From Bacteroidota bacterium (lineage in GTDB: Bacteria > Bacteroidota > Bacteroidia > NS11-12g > UBA955): 28,598 nucleotides of DNA. A program made the position numbers and the translations under genes. Positions 8,655-16,628 of the stretch are shown here, in pieces. The notes beneath the pieces were generated by a model. The model had not been told where the DNA came from and made no database searches. It saw nothing but the letters and a program-made list of their open reading frames with translations. Position 1 is the first letter of the stretch. Each line of letters opens with the position of its first letter. The stretch covers positions 1 through 28,598 of the forward strand of contig SXYY01000117.1 in the NCBI GenBank assembly GCA_005788145.1, given 5' to 3'.

Positions 8655-8662
8655 TATATTTG
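8655..8662 (+). promoter_or_regulatory. -7 box (TATATTTG) of the membrane-protein gene
   Basis: Perfect TAnnTTTG match ending five bases before the ATG at 8668. It faces away from the box at 8639-8646 with only eight bases between them, so the two promoters overlap. Confidence 0.55.
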
Positions 8663-8667
8663 TTGCG

Positions 8668-10188
8668 ATGCGATTTTCAATAAATGCAAACCGCGTAATT
8701 TATTTTGGATTTATCGCCATTTTGATGGTGAGTATTTTGCTATTTCCGATCACCCACTCCGGCGATGGTTGGGGTTATGCCGCAGACACATTGGAATTTG
8801 ACGGCGACTTCAAATCGATGTTATCACCACACCACTTGCTTTACATGCCCTGGTGTTCCCTGTGGCTACCGTTGATCAGGTTCTGTCATATCGATCCCAT
8901 CGCAGGCTTTACATTCATTAACCTCACTTTGTGTATTCTCACTTTAGAGGTTTTACGCGCATGGCTGCTGAAGTTAAACACGACCCAATCCAATGCACAA
9001 ATACTCATTTGGTTTCTGCTGGGTTCATTTGGCATCCTTCGATTTGCATTGGATAATGAGACGTATATCGTGCCTTTGTTTTTGGCCATTTTGGGAAGTT
9101 ATCTCATTGAAAAAAAGGAAAATGGCGTGTCTTCTTTTGGTTGGGCCTCACTCGCTACTGCAGTGTTGTTTCATCAATCCTACATCTTCTGGTTTTTGGC
9201 CTACGCCACCTCGGCCTTTAAGAACAAAAATTGGAAAGCCCCAATCTTGTCGGGTGGACTCATCCTTATTGTCTATCTGGTGGCTGCTCACGCGAGCAAC
9301 GAGAGTTTTGCTGATTTTATCATACACGATGTCAACCAAGGACTCGTTGATACCCAAATAGGTCCAATGAATCTTGTATTTACTGCAGTCAACCTCATTC
9401 GCACGGTCATCCAAATCCATGGTTTTATGTTATTCATCATCTTGGATTGGCATCTTCTTTCGATCGTTGGTTTGATTGGGCTATTGTTGTTGATCATCTC
9501 TTCTTGGGCCTTTGTTTGGTTACAACTATCTAATCGAAAAAAACAGTCCTCCGAAATCCACATTTTCAAAGAAACTTTATCCTGGGTATTCGTTCTCCAA
9601 TTGGGGTTTGCTTTCTACAGTGTGGGCAATGCAGAATTTATGGTGATGTTGCTACCGGTTGCTACCCTGTTGATGGCGAAAGTGGGCTTGTTTTCTACCA
9701 ACGATAAAACCCAAAAGTTGCTCATGGGCATGGCGATTGGTACTTGGTTTCACAACTCGGTTTTTGTATTGATTCCGATGTTTCTTGGTTCCAATGCTGA
9801 TGCTGAACGATTTGCCAAAATCCTGAATAACAAAATACCGAACAACAACACACAGAAAATCGTCTTGATATCAAACGAGGCCAAGTCAATAGAAAACGCA
9901 TGGGAGTACATCGCCCTAGTGAATGGCAAAGAACCAACGAAAAACATCATATTCAAATTGGGTTCATCGGAAAAAGACATTCAAGAATTGAAGGGTTTAT
10001 CGAAGGATTCACAAATCCAAATACTCATTCACAAAATGCATCCCATTAGTCCGGTTTATAGCCGAGCAACAGCAAATCAAAATCCAATTTTGGATCATTG
10101 GATAGCGGAACAACAATGGGATCCATGGCAAACAACTTACATCGAATCACCGAGGAGGAAAATTTCCCTCGAGCGACTAAGAAAGTGA
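8668..10188 (+). CDS. Polytopic membrane protein, GT-C glycosyltransferase-like
   Basis: 506 residues; I do not recognise a named family. The first about 380 residues hold roughly nine or ten hydrophobic segments, the first near residues 11-30. The first external loop contains SGDGWGYA and then SPHHLLYMP. An acidic residue in the first loop followed by a conserved H/P segment is the general plan of GT-C lipid-linked sugar transferases (PMT and DUF2723-like), so such a role at the inner membrane is inferred from topology only. The last about 130 residues are hydrophilic and end in a basic tail. The 3' end overlaps the end of the opposite-strand ftsE-like gene by 12 bases. A TATATTTG box lies five bases before the ATG. 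Confidence 0.7.
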   Translation: MRFSINANRVIYFGFIAILMVSILLFPITHSGDGWGYAADTLEFDGDFKSMLSPHHLLYMPWCSLWLPLIRFCHIDPIAGFTFINLTLCILTLEVLRAWLLKLNTTQSNAQILIWFLLGSFGILRFALDNETYIVPLFLAILGSYLIEKKENGVSSFGWASLATAVLFHQSYIFWFLAYATSAFKNKNWKAPILSGGLILIVYLVAAHASNESFADFIIHDVNQGLVDTQIGPMNLVFTAVNLIRTVIQIHGFMLFIILDWHLLSIVGLIGLLLLIISSWAFVWLQLSNRKKQSSEIHIFKETLSWVFVLQLGFAFYSVGNAEFMVMLLPVATLLMAKVGLFSTNDKTQKLLMGMAIGTWFHNSVFVLIPMFLGSNADAERFAKILNNKIPNNNTQKIVLISNEAKSIENAWEYIALVNGKEPTKNIIFKLGSSEKDIQELKGLSKDSQIQILIHKMHPISPVYSRATANQNPILDHWIAEQQWDPWQTTYIESPRRKISLERLRK

Positions 10189-10872
10189 TTGATTGAATTC
10201 GTAAGCTTCAATATCACGCAAACTGCGGTTTTCCAACTTGTAGATGGTACCACCAAATTTCTGAATCAACCGGTAATCGTGTGTAGCCATTAGGATTGCT
10301 GTTCCTTCCTTTGCGATTGCCTTGAGTAGAGACATGATTTCATCGCTCACTTCAGGGTCTAAATTACCCGTAGGCTCGTCGGCAAGCATCACTTTTGGTT
10401 CATTCAACAACGCCCGCGCAATCACCAGCCTTTGCTGCTCTCCTCCACTCAATTCTGCGGGTATTTTATAATCTTTTGTCTGTAAACCAACTTTTTCTAA
10501 TACCACCTTGCAGCGATCCATCATTTCGTGCTTGTTGTTCCAACCTGTGGCCCTCAGCACAAACATGAGATTCTCCAATACATTTCTATCTGTCAGCAAC
10601 TGAAAGTCCTGAAAAACAATCCCCAATTTACGACGCAAGAATGGCACATCTTTCTTTGACAAACCTTTCAAGTTGTAACCCGCGATATTGGCTTCACCCT
10701 CTTGAAGCGGCAACTCACCGTACAAGGTCTTCAACAAAGAGGATTTGCCTGATCCGGTGCGACCGATTAAGTATACAAATTCGCCTTCAGATACTTGAAG
10801 ATTCACGTCTTGGAGCACTGCTGTTGTTCCCTGATGAATGATTGCTTTGGTAATGCTTATGGGATTTTCCAC
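10177..10872 (-). CDS. ftsE: FtsE-like ABC transporter ATPase
   Basis: 231 residues, one nucleotide-binding domain. Walker A GRTGSGKSS (37-45), Q-loop near VFQDFQLL (86-93), signature LSGGEQQR (141-148), Walker B VMLADEP (161-167), H-loop in ATHDYRL. Length and the DFQLL segment fit FtsE, which with membrane partner FtsX controls cell-wall hydrolases at division. LolD/MacB-type ATPases are the alternative, since these share most motifs. No ftsX or other permease is adjacent, so the partner must be elsewhere. The start is GTG, four bases after a TAACTTTG box. The C-terminal codons overlap the convergent membrane-protein gene by 12 bases. Confidence 0.85.
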   Translation of the reverse strand: MENPISITKAIIHQGTTAVLQDVNLQVSEGEFVYLIGRTGSGKSSLLKTLYGELPLQEGEANIAGYNLKGLSKKDVPFLRRKLGIVFQDFQLLTDRNVLENLMFVLRATGWNNKHEMMDRCKVVLEKVGLQTKDYKIPAELSGGEQQRLVIARALLNEPKVMLADEPTGNLDPEVSDEIMSLLKAIAKEGTAILMATHDYRLIQKFGGTIYKLENRSLRDIEAYEFNQSLS

Positions 10873-10876
10873 ACTC

Positions 10877-10884
10877 CAAAGTTA
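10877..10884 (-). promoter_or_regulatory. -7 box (TAACTTTG) of ftsE
   Basis: Perfect TAnnTTTG match followed by GAGT and the GTG start at 10872. The remaining gap up to 10956 shows no other clear element. Confidence 0.55.
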
Positions 10885-10956
10885 TCAAGGTCGTCGTTTT
10901 GTTGAGCGACTCAGTTTTACACAGTTTTGGATTGTTTGATTTATTGGACTTCTCAA

Positions 10957-11652
10957 TCACCATTCGATGAGCGATTTGCCCTGTTTTTTGAGCAATTTGT
11001 TGATCGTGGTAAAGGGTTTGGAACCAAAGAAGCCTCGATGGGCCGACAGTGGACTTGGATGCACTCCTTCGATGATGTGATGAATTTTGGCATCTATCAA
11101 GGGTTTGTATTGTTGCGCGGATTTTCCCCAAAGCACAAAAACCACCGAGGAACACTGTGTATTTATGGTTGAGATGGCCTTCTGAATCAGGGGCTCCCAA
11201 CCACAATTTTGATGCGACATAGGTGCTGATTCACAAACTGTTAGTGCCGAATTTAATAACAACGCGCCCTGCTCTGCCCAAACACACAAATCACCTTCTG
11301 AGGCAATTGCCTTGAGGGTTTGATTCGGGTATTCGTGTTGAAGTTCTTTGAATATGTTATTCAGCGATGGCGGCAATTTTACCCCTTTGTTCACCGAAAA
11401 GGCGAGTCCATTGGCTTGGCCACTACCATGGTAGGGATCTTGACCAATAAAGACGCATTTGACTCTTGATAAGGGCGTCAACTCAAACGCCCGATATCGT
11501 TGACCTAAGGGAGGATAAACAGAAATATTGGCTTGTAAATCGGACTGAATCCTATTTAAAACCTTTGGATAATCTGGACCCTCAAAATAAGTTCGAAGGT
11601 GGATGAACCAATCCGAATCCAACAATTGCGAGGGGGAATTGGGACTTTCCAT
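10957..11652 (-). CDS. ung: Uracil-DNA glycosylase, family 1
   Basis: 231 residues, the usual length. Removes uracil from DNA as the first step of base excision repair. The water-activating loop GQDPYH is at 70-75 (catalytic D72). The uracil-binding region LLLNSALTV is at 131-139, and the DNA-intercalating loop HPSPLSAHRGFFG starts at catalytic H198. The ATG lies eight bases after the stop of the SNF2 helicase gene upstream, so the two are very probably co-transcribed. No promoter box lies in that gap. The 84-base space between this gene and ftsE holds only the ftsE promoter. Confidence 0.97.
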   Translation of the reverse strand: MESPNSPSQLLDSDWFIHLRTYFEGPDYPKVLNRIQSDLQANISVYPPLGQRYRAFELTPLSRVKCVFIGQDPYHGSGQANGLAFSVNKGVKLPPSLNNIFKELQHEYPNQTLKAIASEGDLCVWAEQGALLLNSALTVCESAPMSHQNCGWEPLIQKAISTINTQCSSVVFVLWGKSAQQYKPLIDAKIHHIIEGVHPSPLSAHRGFFGSKPFTTINKLLKKQGKSLIEW

Positions 11653-11660
11653 CGCAGCGG

Positions 11661-14645
11661 TTAATTCAGTAGGTCTTCCAGTTCCTCCAAGTTTAAGCTC
11701 GACAAAATAGAGTCCTCATCTGGAATTACACTCTCGGCCAAAGCTGCTTTTTTTGCTTGTAACGCCAATATTTTCTCCTCGATTGTGTCTTTGGTGATGA
11801 ACTTATAGGAAAACACAGGTTTGTCTTGTCCAATGCGATGCGCCCTATCCTCGGCCTGTTTCATGGTGAATGGATTCCACCAGGGATCCGCCAAGAATAC
11901 ATAATCCGCCGCTGTCAAATTCAAACCACTGTTACCAGCACGCAAACTTAACAGGAAAACACGCTTTTTATCGTCGTTTTGAAATAGATCAATTTGCACC
12001 TGTCTCTCCTTCTCATCCATCGACCCATCCAAATAGCAATATTCAACACCTTGCTGTTCGAAGATGTCCTCAAACACCTTCAAATATCCCACGAACTGAG
12101 AGAAGAACAATACTTTGTGTCCGTTCGCCACAGCACGAAGCAACATGCGCATGATTTCATCATCCTTACCACTTCCACCATCGTAGTTAACGTCTTTCAG
12201 TGTGGGGTTCAAGGCGATTTGACGCAAATGCATTAAGCCATTGAAAATCTTTAACCTGGATTTAGAGATGCCGAGTTCGGTGACATGGTTCAGAATCTCG
12301 TTTCGATATTGGTTTTTCACAGACTCATACAATTCTGCCTGCTCCGCACTCATTTCACAGAAGTGCACCTTTTCAATTTTTGGTGGCAATTCTTTCATCA
12401 CTTGCTTTTTGGTTCGCCTGAGAACAAACGGATCTATCAATTTGCGCAACTCCTCAGTTTTCATTGGGTTGGCTCCCTTTTCTATTGGGCGAATGAATTG
12501 TTTCTCGAAGTATGTATAGCTTCCCAAAAGTCCTGGATTCAAGAAGTTCATCTGACTCCATATGTCGAGAAGTGTATTTTCAATGGGCGTACCCGTCAGG
12601 GCCACTCGACTTCTCGACTGTAATTTCAACAACGCACGGGAAGTTTGTGATGATGGGTTTTTGATGGCCTGGCTTTCGTCCAAAACGATGCAATTAAATC
12701 GATAATTGCGCAGCAATTCAACATCATTTCTCATGGTGCCGTAAGACATGACCACGAGATCGAGCTTGCCAAAGGTTGGAATCAGCTTTTGGCGGCTCAA
12801 ACCAGAGTATAAGGCGGTTTTTAATTGAGGACAGAATTTTGCAGATTCTGATATCCAATTGTACAACAATGACTTGGGAGCAATAATTAAGATTGGGCCA
12901 TTGTGCATCGTTTCGGGGGGCAATGGCTTGCCATCAGCGGCGGTGGGGTTTGATTCGGCGACCGCGATTGACGACCCAGTGGAAACCATACCTAGTTGCT
13001 TGCTCAATTCCTTCTCTTGACGATACTCCATCGCCAAACATTGCAGTTGTGCCAGGGTTTGAATGGTTTTTCCAAGTCCCATATCATCTGCTAACAAGGC
13101 TCCAAATCGGTTTTGTTGCATAAAACGAATCCAACTAAACCCTTCCATCTGGTAATTCCGGAGTTCACCGTGAAACCCCTTCGGTAATTCCGCGTTCGGA
13201 ACGGTTCCACGATGCAATGCTTCAGTCCAATCAGGTGTTGGGGGTGCTTCATTGAGGTACTCATCCAAATCGGCCAACAATGAAACATGGATATTTCTAA
13301 CACGATAGGCCTCATCGTGCACATCGGCAAGGTTCACGATTTGCGCGAATTGGGTAAACCATTCTGCTGGCAATATCACAACCTTTCCGTTTGGCAGAAC
13401 ATACTCGCGGCGACGTTCAATGATGTTTTTGCGCAGTTTGATGAATGGAATTTCGAATCCATCCAACTTAACCACCGCATGAACATCAAACCAGTCGATA
13501 CCATTTTTAACAGTTACAAGCAATTGAATGCTTCCCAAATAGAATTGGGTTGAACCTTCTTCTTGTTGCAATTCAAATCCCACACGCTCCAAGGTGCCAC
13601 GGTTTTCATTCACCCATGCTACAATGTCCAATGCGTCCGTTTCGGCATTCTCAAGGGTAAAAAGACTGCCATTGGTCTGCTTTAAACCCAATTCTTTTAA
13701 AGTTTCAATCTTTTGTTTTTCAACTGAATACAACCTTTTGATTCGATGAAAAGTGTAAGTATCGTCTTTTTCCTCTAATCGCACATTGACTTTTTTGTTT
13801 ACATGATATGGGAACACCCAATTTCCGTACTTCATGTAAAGCACAAGATGCGGTGCTTCCCATGCCGATGTCAACTTGAGCAATGGCTGTACCTCTAACT
13901 GATCCGTTACGATGTCAAATCCCAAAGCAAATACATCATGATTCTCCAATAGCGGCCCTACAAACTTTTGCATGTAGGTAGCTTCTTGGTGAGGGTCGAT
14001 ATGAATGAACTTCTTGCGCAGGAAAGGCTTGATTTTCTTGCCTTCTACATTGGCGCCAAAAAACAAAAGTTGATTGGGTGTAAGCAACCAGGTAGGTTGT
14101 GCAATGAGCAATTCACTTTCAGGGTCGCAGAAATGAACTTTTTCACCGCGGTGCTTGATGGTTACAAAGTAATTCATGCCCGTTTCATCCCGGCGAAAGT
14201 GGAATAAAGGGGTTGCAGGTTCATTAAAAAAATCAATTTTCGTACCCATTGGCTCGCCGGTTTTACCAGACCAATACATGGGGTAATTCTTGACTTCTCT
14301 GATCACCTTCAGCAATTCCGCTTCCACAAGGGCCAGAATTTGCTTTTTCATTTCCTCATCGAACTGCTTAATAAAGAAATCAGCTGGCTTGATTTTGCGC
14401 GTTCCCTTGTAGTATAACTTCATGATGGCCTCGTTTTCGAAGCCCTCCAAAATCTCAACGACCTTTTTTTGCTCTGGATTCAATCCAAAATAGTCGGCGG
14501 TTTTTTCTCTAATTCGTTGATATGTCAATGATGGATTGCCATTTTCCAACAACTGCACTGCGTTCGCCTCAACCAACACACCCAAATGAGCGTGCCTTAC
14601 GAAGGTGAATACTACCTCAAACGGCTTGGTGTTTATTACCTCCAT
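11661..14645 (-). CDS. SNF2-family DNA translocase/helicase
   Basis: 994 residues. Helicase motifs: Walker A in DDMGLGKT near residue 525, Walker B box DESQ (replacing DEAH) near 653, motif III LTGTPIEN, then the second lobe with FSQFVGYL, RAGNSGLNLT and RAHRIGQ near 935. The first about 480 residues are a long N-terminal region typical of bacterial SNF2 proteins, with no recognisable SWIM zinc cluster. It probably acts as an ATP-driven translocase remodelling protein-DNA complexes; the specific role is unknown. A flexible Ser/Ala/Pro-rich insert lies about 25 residues after Walker A. ung follows after eight bases, which supports a repair role. No good -7 box precedes the ATG; the upstream sequence is simply AT-rich. 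Confidence 0.92.
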   Translation of the reverse strand: MEVINTKPFEVVFTFVRHAHLGVLVEANAVQLLENGNPSLTYQRIREKTADYFGLNPEQKKVVEILEGFENEAIMKLYYKGTRKIKPADFFIKQFDEEMKKQILALVEAELLKVIREVKNYPMYWSGKTGEPMGTKIDFFNEPATPLFHFRRDETGMNYFVTIKHRGEKVHFCDPESELLIAQPTWLLTPNQLLFFGANVEGKKIKPFLRKKFIHIDPHQEATYMQKFVGPLLENHDVFALGFDIVTDQLEVQPLLKLTSAWEAPHLVLYMKYGNWVFPYHVNKKVNVRLEEKDDTYTFHRIKRLYSVEKQKIETLKELGLKQTNGSLFTLENAETDALDIVAWVNENRGTLERVGFELQQEEGSTQFYLGSIQLLVTVKNGIDWFDVHAVVKLDGFEIPFIKLRKNIIERRREYVLPNGKVVILPAEWFTQFAQIVNLADVHDEAYRVRNIHVSLLADLDEYLNEAPPTPDWTEALHRGTVPNAELPKGFHGELRNYQMEGFSWIRFMQQNRFGALLADDMGLGKTIQTLAQLQCLAMEYRQEKELSKQLGMVSTGSSIAVAESNPTAADGKPLPPETMHNGPILIIAPKSLLYNWISESAKFCPQLKTALYSGLSRQKLIPTFGKLDLVVMSYGTMRNDVELLRNYRFNCIVLDESQAIKNPSSQTSRALLKLQSRSRVALTGTPIENTLLDIWSQMNFLNPGLLGSYTYFEKQFIRPIEKGANPMKTEELRKLIDPFVLRRTKKQVMKELPPKIEKVHFCEMSAEQAELYESVKNQYRNEILNHVTELGISKSRLKIFNGLMHLRQIALNPTLKDVNYDGGSGKDDEIMRMLLRAVANGHKVLFFSQFVGYLKVFEDIFEQQGVEYCYLDGSMDEKERQVQIDLFQNDDKKRVFLLSLRAGNSGLNLTAADYVFLADPWWNPFTMKQAEDRAHRIGQDKPVFSYKFITKDTIEEKILALQAKKAALAESVIPDEDSILSSLNLEELEDLLN

Positions 14646-14740
14646 TGATAATTTTTATATAATAAACCCGCAATTTACAATGGATTCAAGGGCCAACCAA
14701 AAATACTTTGCTATTAGCGCAGAAATCACTCAAATCGGCT

Positions 14741-14748
14741 TAATTCGC
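14741..14748 (+). promoter_or_regulatory. Weak -7-like element (TAATTCGC) before msrC
   Basis: A degenerate TAnnTTTG match followed by AGTC and the ATG at 14753, keeping the four-base spacing seen elsewhere. The 107-base gap from 14646 also contains the AT-rich upstream region of the divergent SNF2 gene and nothing else I recognise. Confidence 0.25.
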
Positions 14749-14752
14749 AGTC

Positions 14753-15247
14753 ATGAGCGCAAACCTAAACACAACGCATTGGGAACACCTTTCAAAACAG
14801 CAACGGTACGACCAAGTGAATAGCCAAGTGATTGGATTGATTGACCATTCTGTGGATGAAATTGCCAATTTGGCCAACGCTTGTGCTTTGTTGAAGGAGG
14901 CGTTCGGTTGGTGGTGGATTGGCTTTTATCGAAAAGTCAGCAACTCCCTTATTTTAGGACCCTTTCAAGGACCTGTCGCATGCACCACAATTGGTTTTGG
15001 CAAAGGCGTTTGTGGTAGTAGTTGGAAAGAAGGCCGCACCATACTTGTGGAGGATGTTGAATCCTTCCCTGGCCATATTGCTTGCAGCGCAGCGAGCAAA
15101 AGTGAAATTGTTGTTCCTCTTTGGCGAAAAGATGGTTCTTTTTGGGGTGTTATAGATGTCGACAGTGAACATTTGGCGCATTTCGATGCAGTAGATCAAA
15201 TCGAATTAGAGAAATTTTGTCGTTCTTTGGAAATCATCCTATCATGA
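14753..15247 (+). CDS. msrC: Free methionine-(R)-sulfoxide reductase (GAF domain)
   Basis: 164 residues forming one GAF domain of the fRMsr/YebR family, which reduces free methionine-R-sulfoxide. All three family cysteines are present: C77 in GPVACTTIG, C87 in GKGVCGSS and C111 in GHIACSAAS. Other fRMsr hallmarks are WWWIGFYR, LILGPFQGP, SEIVVPL and GVIDVDSEH. The conserved cysteines make a sensory GAF role unlikely. The stop overlaps the start of the MFS transporter by four bases (ATGA), so it heads a run of four co-directional genes. Confidence 0.93.
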   Translation: MSANLNTTHWEHLSKQQRYDQVNSQVIGLIDHSVDEIANLANACALLKEAFGWWWIGFYRKVSNSLILGPFQGPVACTTIGFGKGVCGSSWKEGRTILVEDVESFPGHIACSAASKSEIVVPLWRKDGSFWGVIDVDSEHLAHFDAVDQIELEKFCRSLEIILS

Positions 15248-16590
15248 AACAAAAAAAGAATATCGCCCTACTGATTACCGTAGCTTCTCTGGGGTATTTC
15301 GTGGATATTTACGACCTAATTTTATTCAATATTATCAAGAAAGATAGTCTTTCATCGCTGAATATCGATGTAAATACCTATGAAACTGTTTTGTTTCGTT
15401 GGCAAATGGCGGGTATGCTCATTGGCGGCTTGATTTGGGGGATATTGGGCGATGTCAAAGGGCGTGTGAGTGTATTGTTCGGATCGATTTTGTTGTACAG
15501 TGTGGCGAATGTGGCAAACGCTTTTGTTACTACCGTGGAGGCCTATAAATTTTGGCGTTTATTGGCAGGTATTGGCTTGGCTGGGGAATTGGGTGCTGCC
15601 ATAACCCTGGTGAGTGAATTGATGCCCAAAGAAAAACGCGGTATAGGCACAATGATTATCGTAACCTTCGGGGCATTGGGTGCCGTATTTGCCTTTTTTG
15701 TTGCAAAAAATGGTGAAGGGATTACTGCAATTGCAAGCCAAATCATGGGAAGGGATTTGGAAAATTGGCAAACGGCCTACATCGTTGGCGGTGTATTGGG
15801 GCTATTGTTGCTGCTGATGCGCGCGGGAACATTTGAAAGTACCTTGTTTGAGAATGCCACCACTACACATGTGAAGCGTGGCAATTTTTTCATGTTGTTT
15901 CGCAAAGCCCACTTCCGCAAATATTTGGCTTGTATCGTCATTGGTTTGCCTGTTTGGTTTGTTGTGGGAATATTAATTGCATTGTCACACAAATTCTTCC
16001 CAGAAATTTTGGCTAGTACCGGGGTGAAAGTTGATGCAGATACCATCAAATCCTTTTCTGTAGCTACCCCCGAAATGGTGATGTGGAGCTATGTGGGCCT
16101 GAGTACGGGCGATTTACTATCTGGACTTTTAAGTCAATTGTTCAAGAGTCGAAAAAAAGTCATTTACCTGAACCTCATGGGTATAGCGGCAATGACTTTG
16201 GTTTATTTATACGGACCCACTGGAGATCAGAACTACTATCGCTTCATCGCTTTTTCACTAGGTGCTGTAACGGGGTATTGGGCCATCTTTGTGACCAATG
16301 CATCAGAGCAATTCGGAACCAATATCAGAAGCACTGTGGCCGCCACAGTGCCCAATTTTGTGCGCGGTGGCGTATTGCTGATTACTATGGGCTTTGAGTA
16401 TTTCTCACAGCAATTTCAAGCCAATCAATCCTTTGATGGAAGAACATTCAGCGTAGCCGCCTTAATAGTTGGTGCGGTATGTTTGATATTGGCATTTTGG
16501 GGCACTTACAATGTGGAAGAAGCCTTCCACAAGGACTTGGATTATTTAGAGCACGACGCCCAACCAACGGAAGCCAAGAATAATGCGTAA
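15244..16590 (+). CDS. MFS transporter, sugar/metabolite-proton symporter type
   Basis: 448 residues with about 12 hydrophobic segments. The cytoplasmic loop between helices 2 and 3 carries the MFS motif A variant GDVKGR. GELGAAITLVSE and the following MPKEKRG resemble the metabolite:H+ symporter and sugar porter branches. The start is the ATG at 15244, overlapping the msrC stop. An earlier in-frame codon at 15217 would lie fully inside msrC, and MKQKKNIALLIT is a typical transporter N-terminus. The C-terminal tail is acidic and hydrophilic. The substrate cannot be predicted, and nothing in the neighbouring genes indicates one. Confidence 0.88.
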   Translation: MKQKKNIALLITVASLGYFVDIYDLILFNIIKKDSLSSLNIDVNTYETVLFRWQMAGMLIGGLIWGILGDVKGRVSVLFGSILLYSVANVANAFVTTVEAYKFWRLLAGIGLAGELGAAITLVSELMPKEKRGIGTMIIVTFGALGAVFAFFVAKNGEGITAIASQIMGRDLENWQTAYIVGGVLGLLLLLMRAGTFESTLFENATTTHVKRGNFFMLFRKAHFRKYLACIVIGLPVWFVVGILIALSHKFFPEILASTGVKVDADTIKSFSVATPEMVMWSYVGLSTGDLLSGLLSQLFKSRKKVIYLNLMGIAAMTLVYLYGPTGDQNYYRFIAFSLGAVTGYWAIFVTNASEQFGTNIRSTVAATVPNFVRGGVLLITMGFEYFSQQFQANQSFDGRTFSVAALIVGAVCLILAFWGTYNVEEAFHKDLDYLEHDAQPTEAKNNA

Positions 16591-16628
16591 CTTTACGCTT
16601 TATTTAACACACCTTTTTTTCCATTCCA

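Noticed and set aside
10787..11206. A 139-codon minus-strand frame overlapping ung and ftsE
   Set aside because: It overlaps two well-supported genes in another frame, its protein is low in hydrophobic pattern, and it lacks family features.
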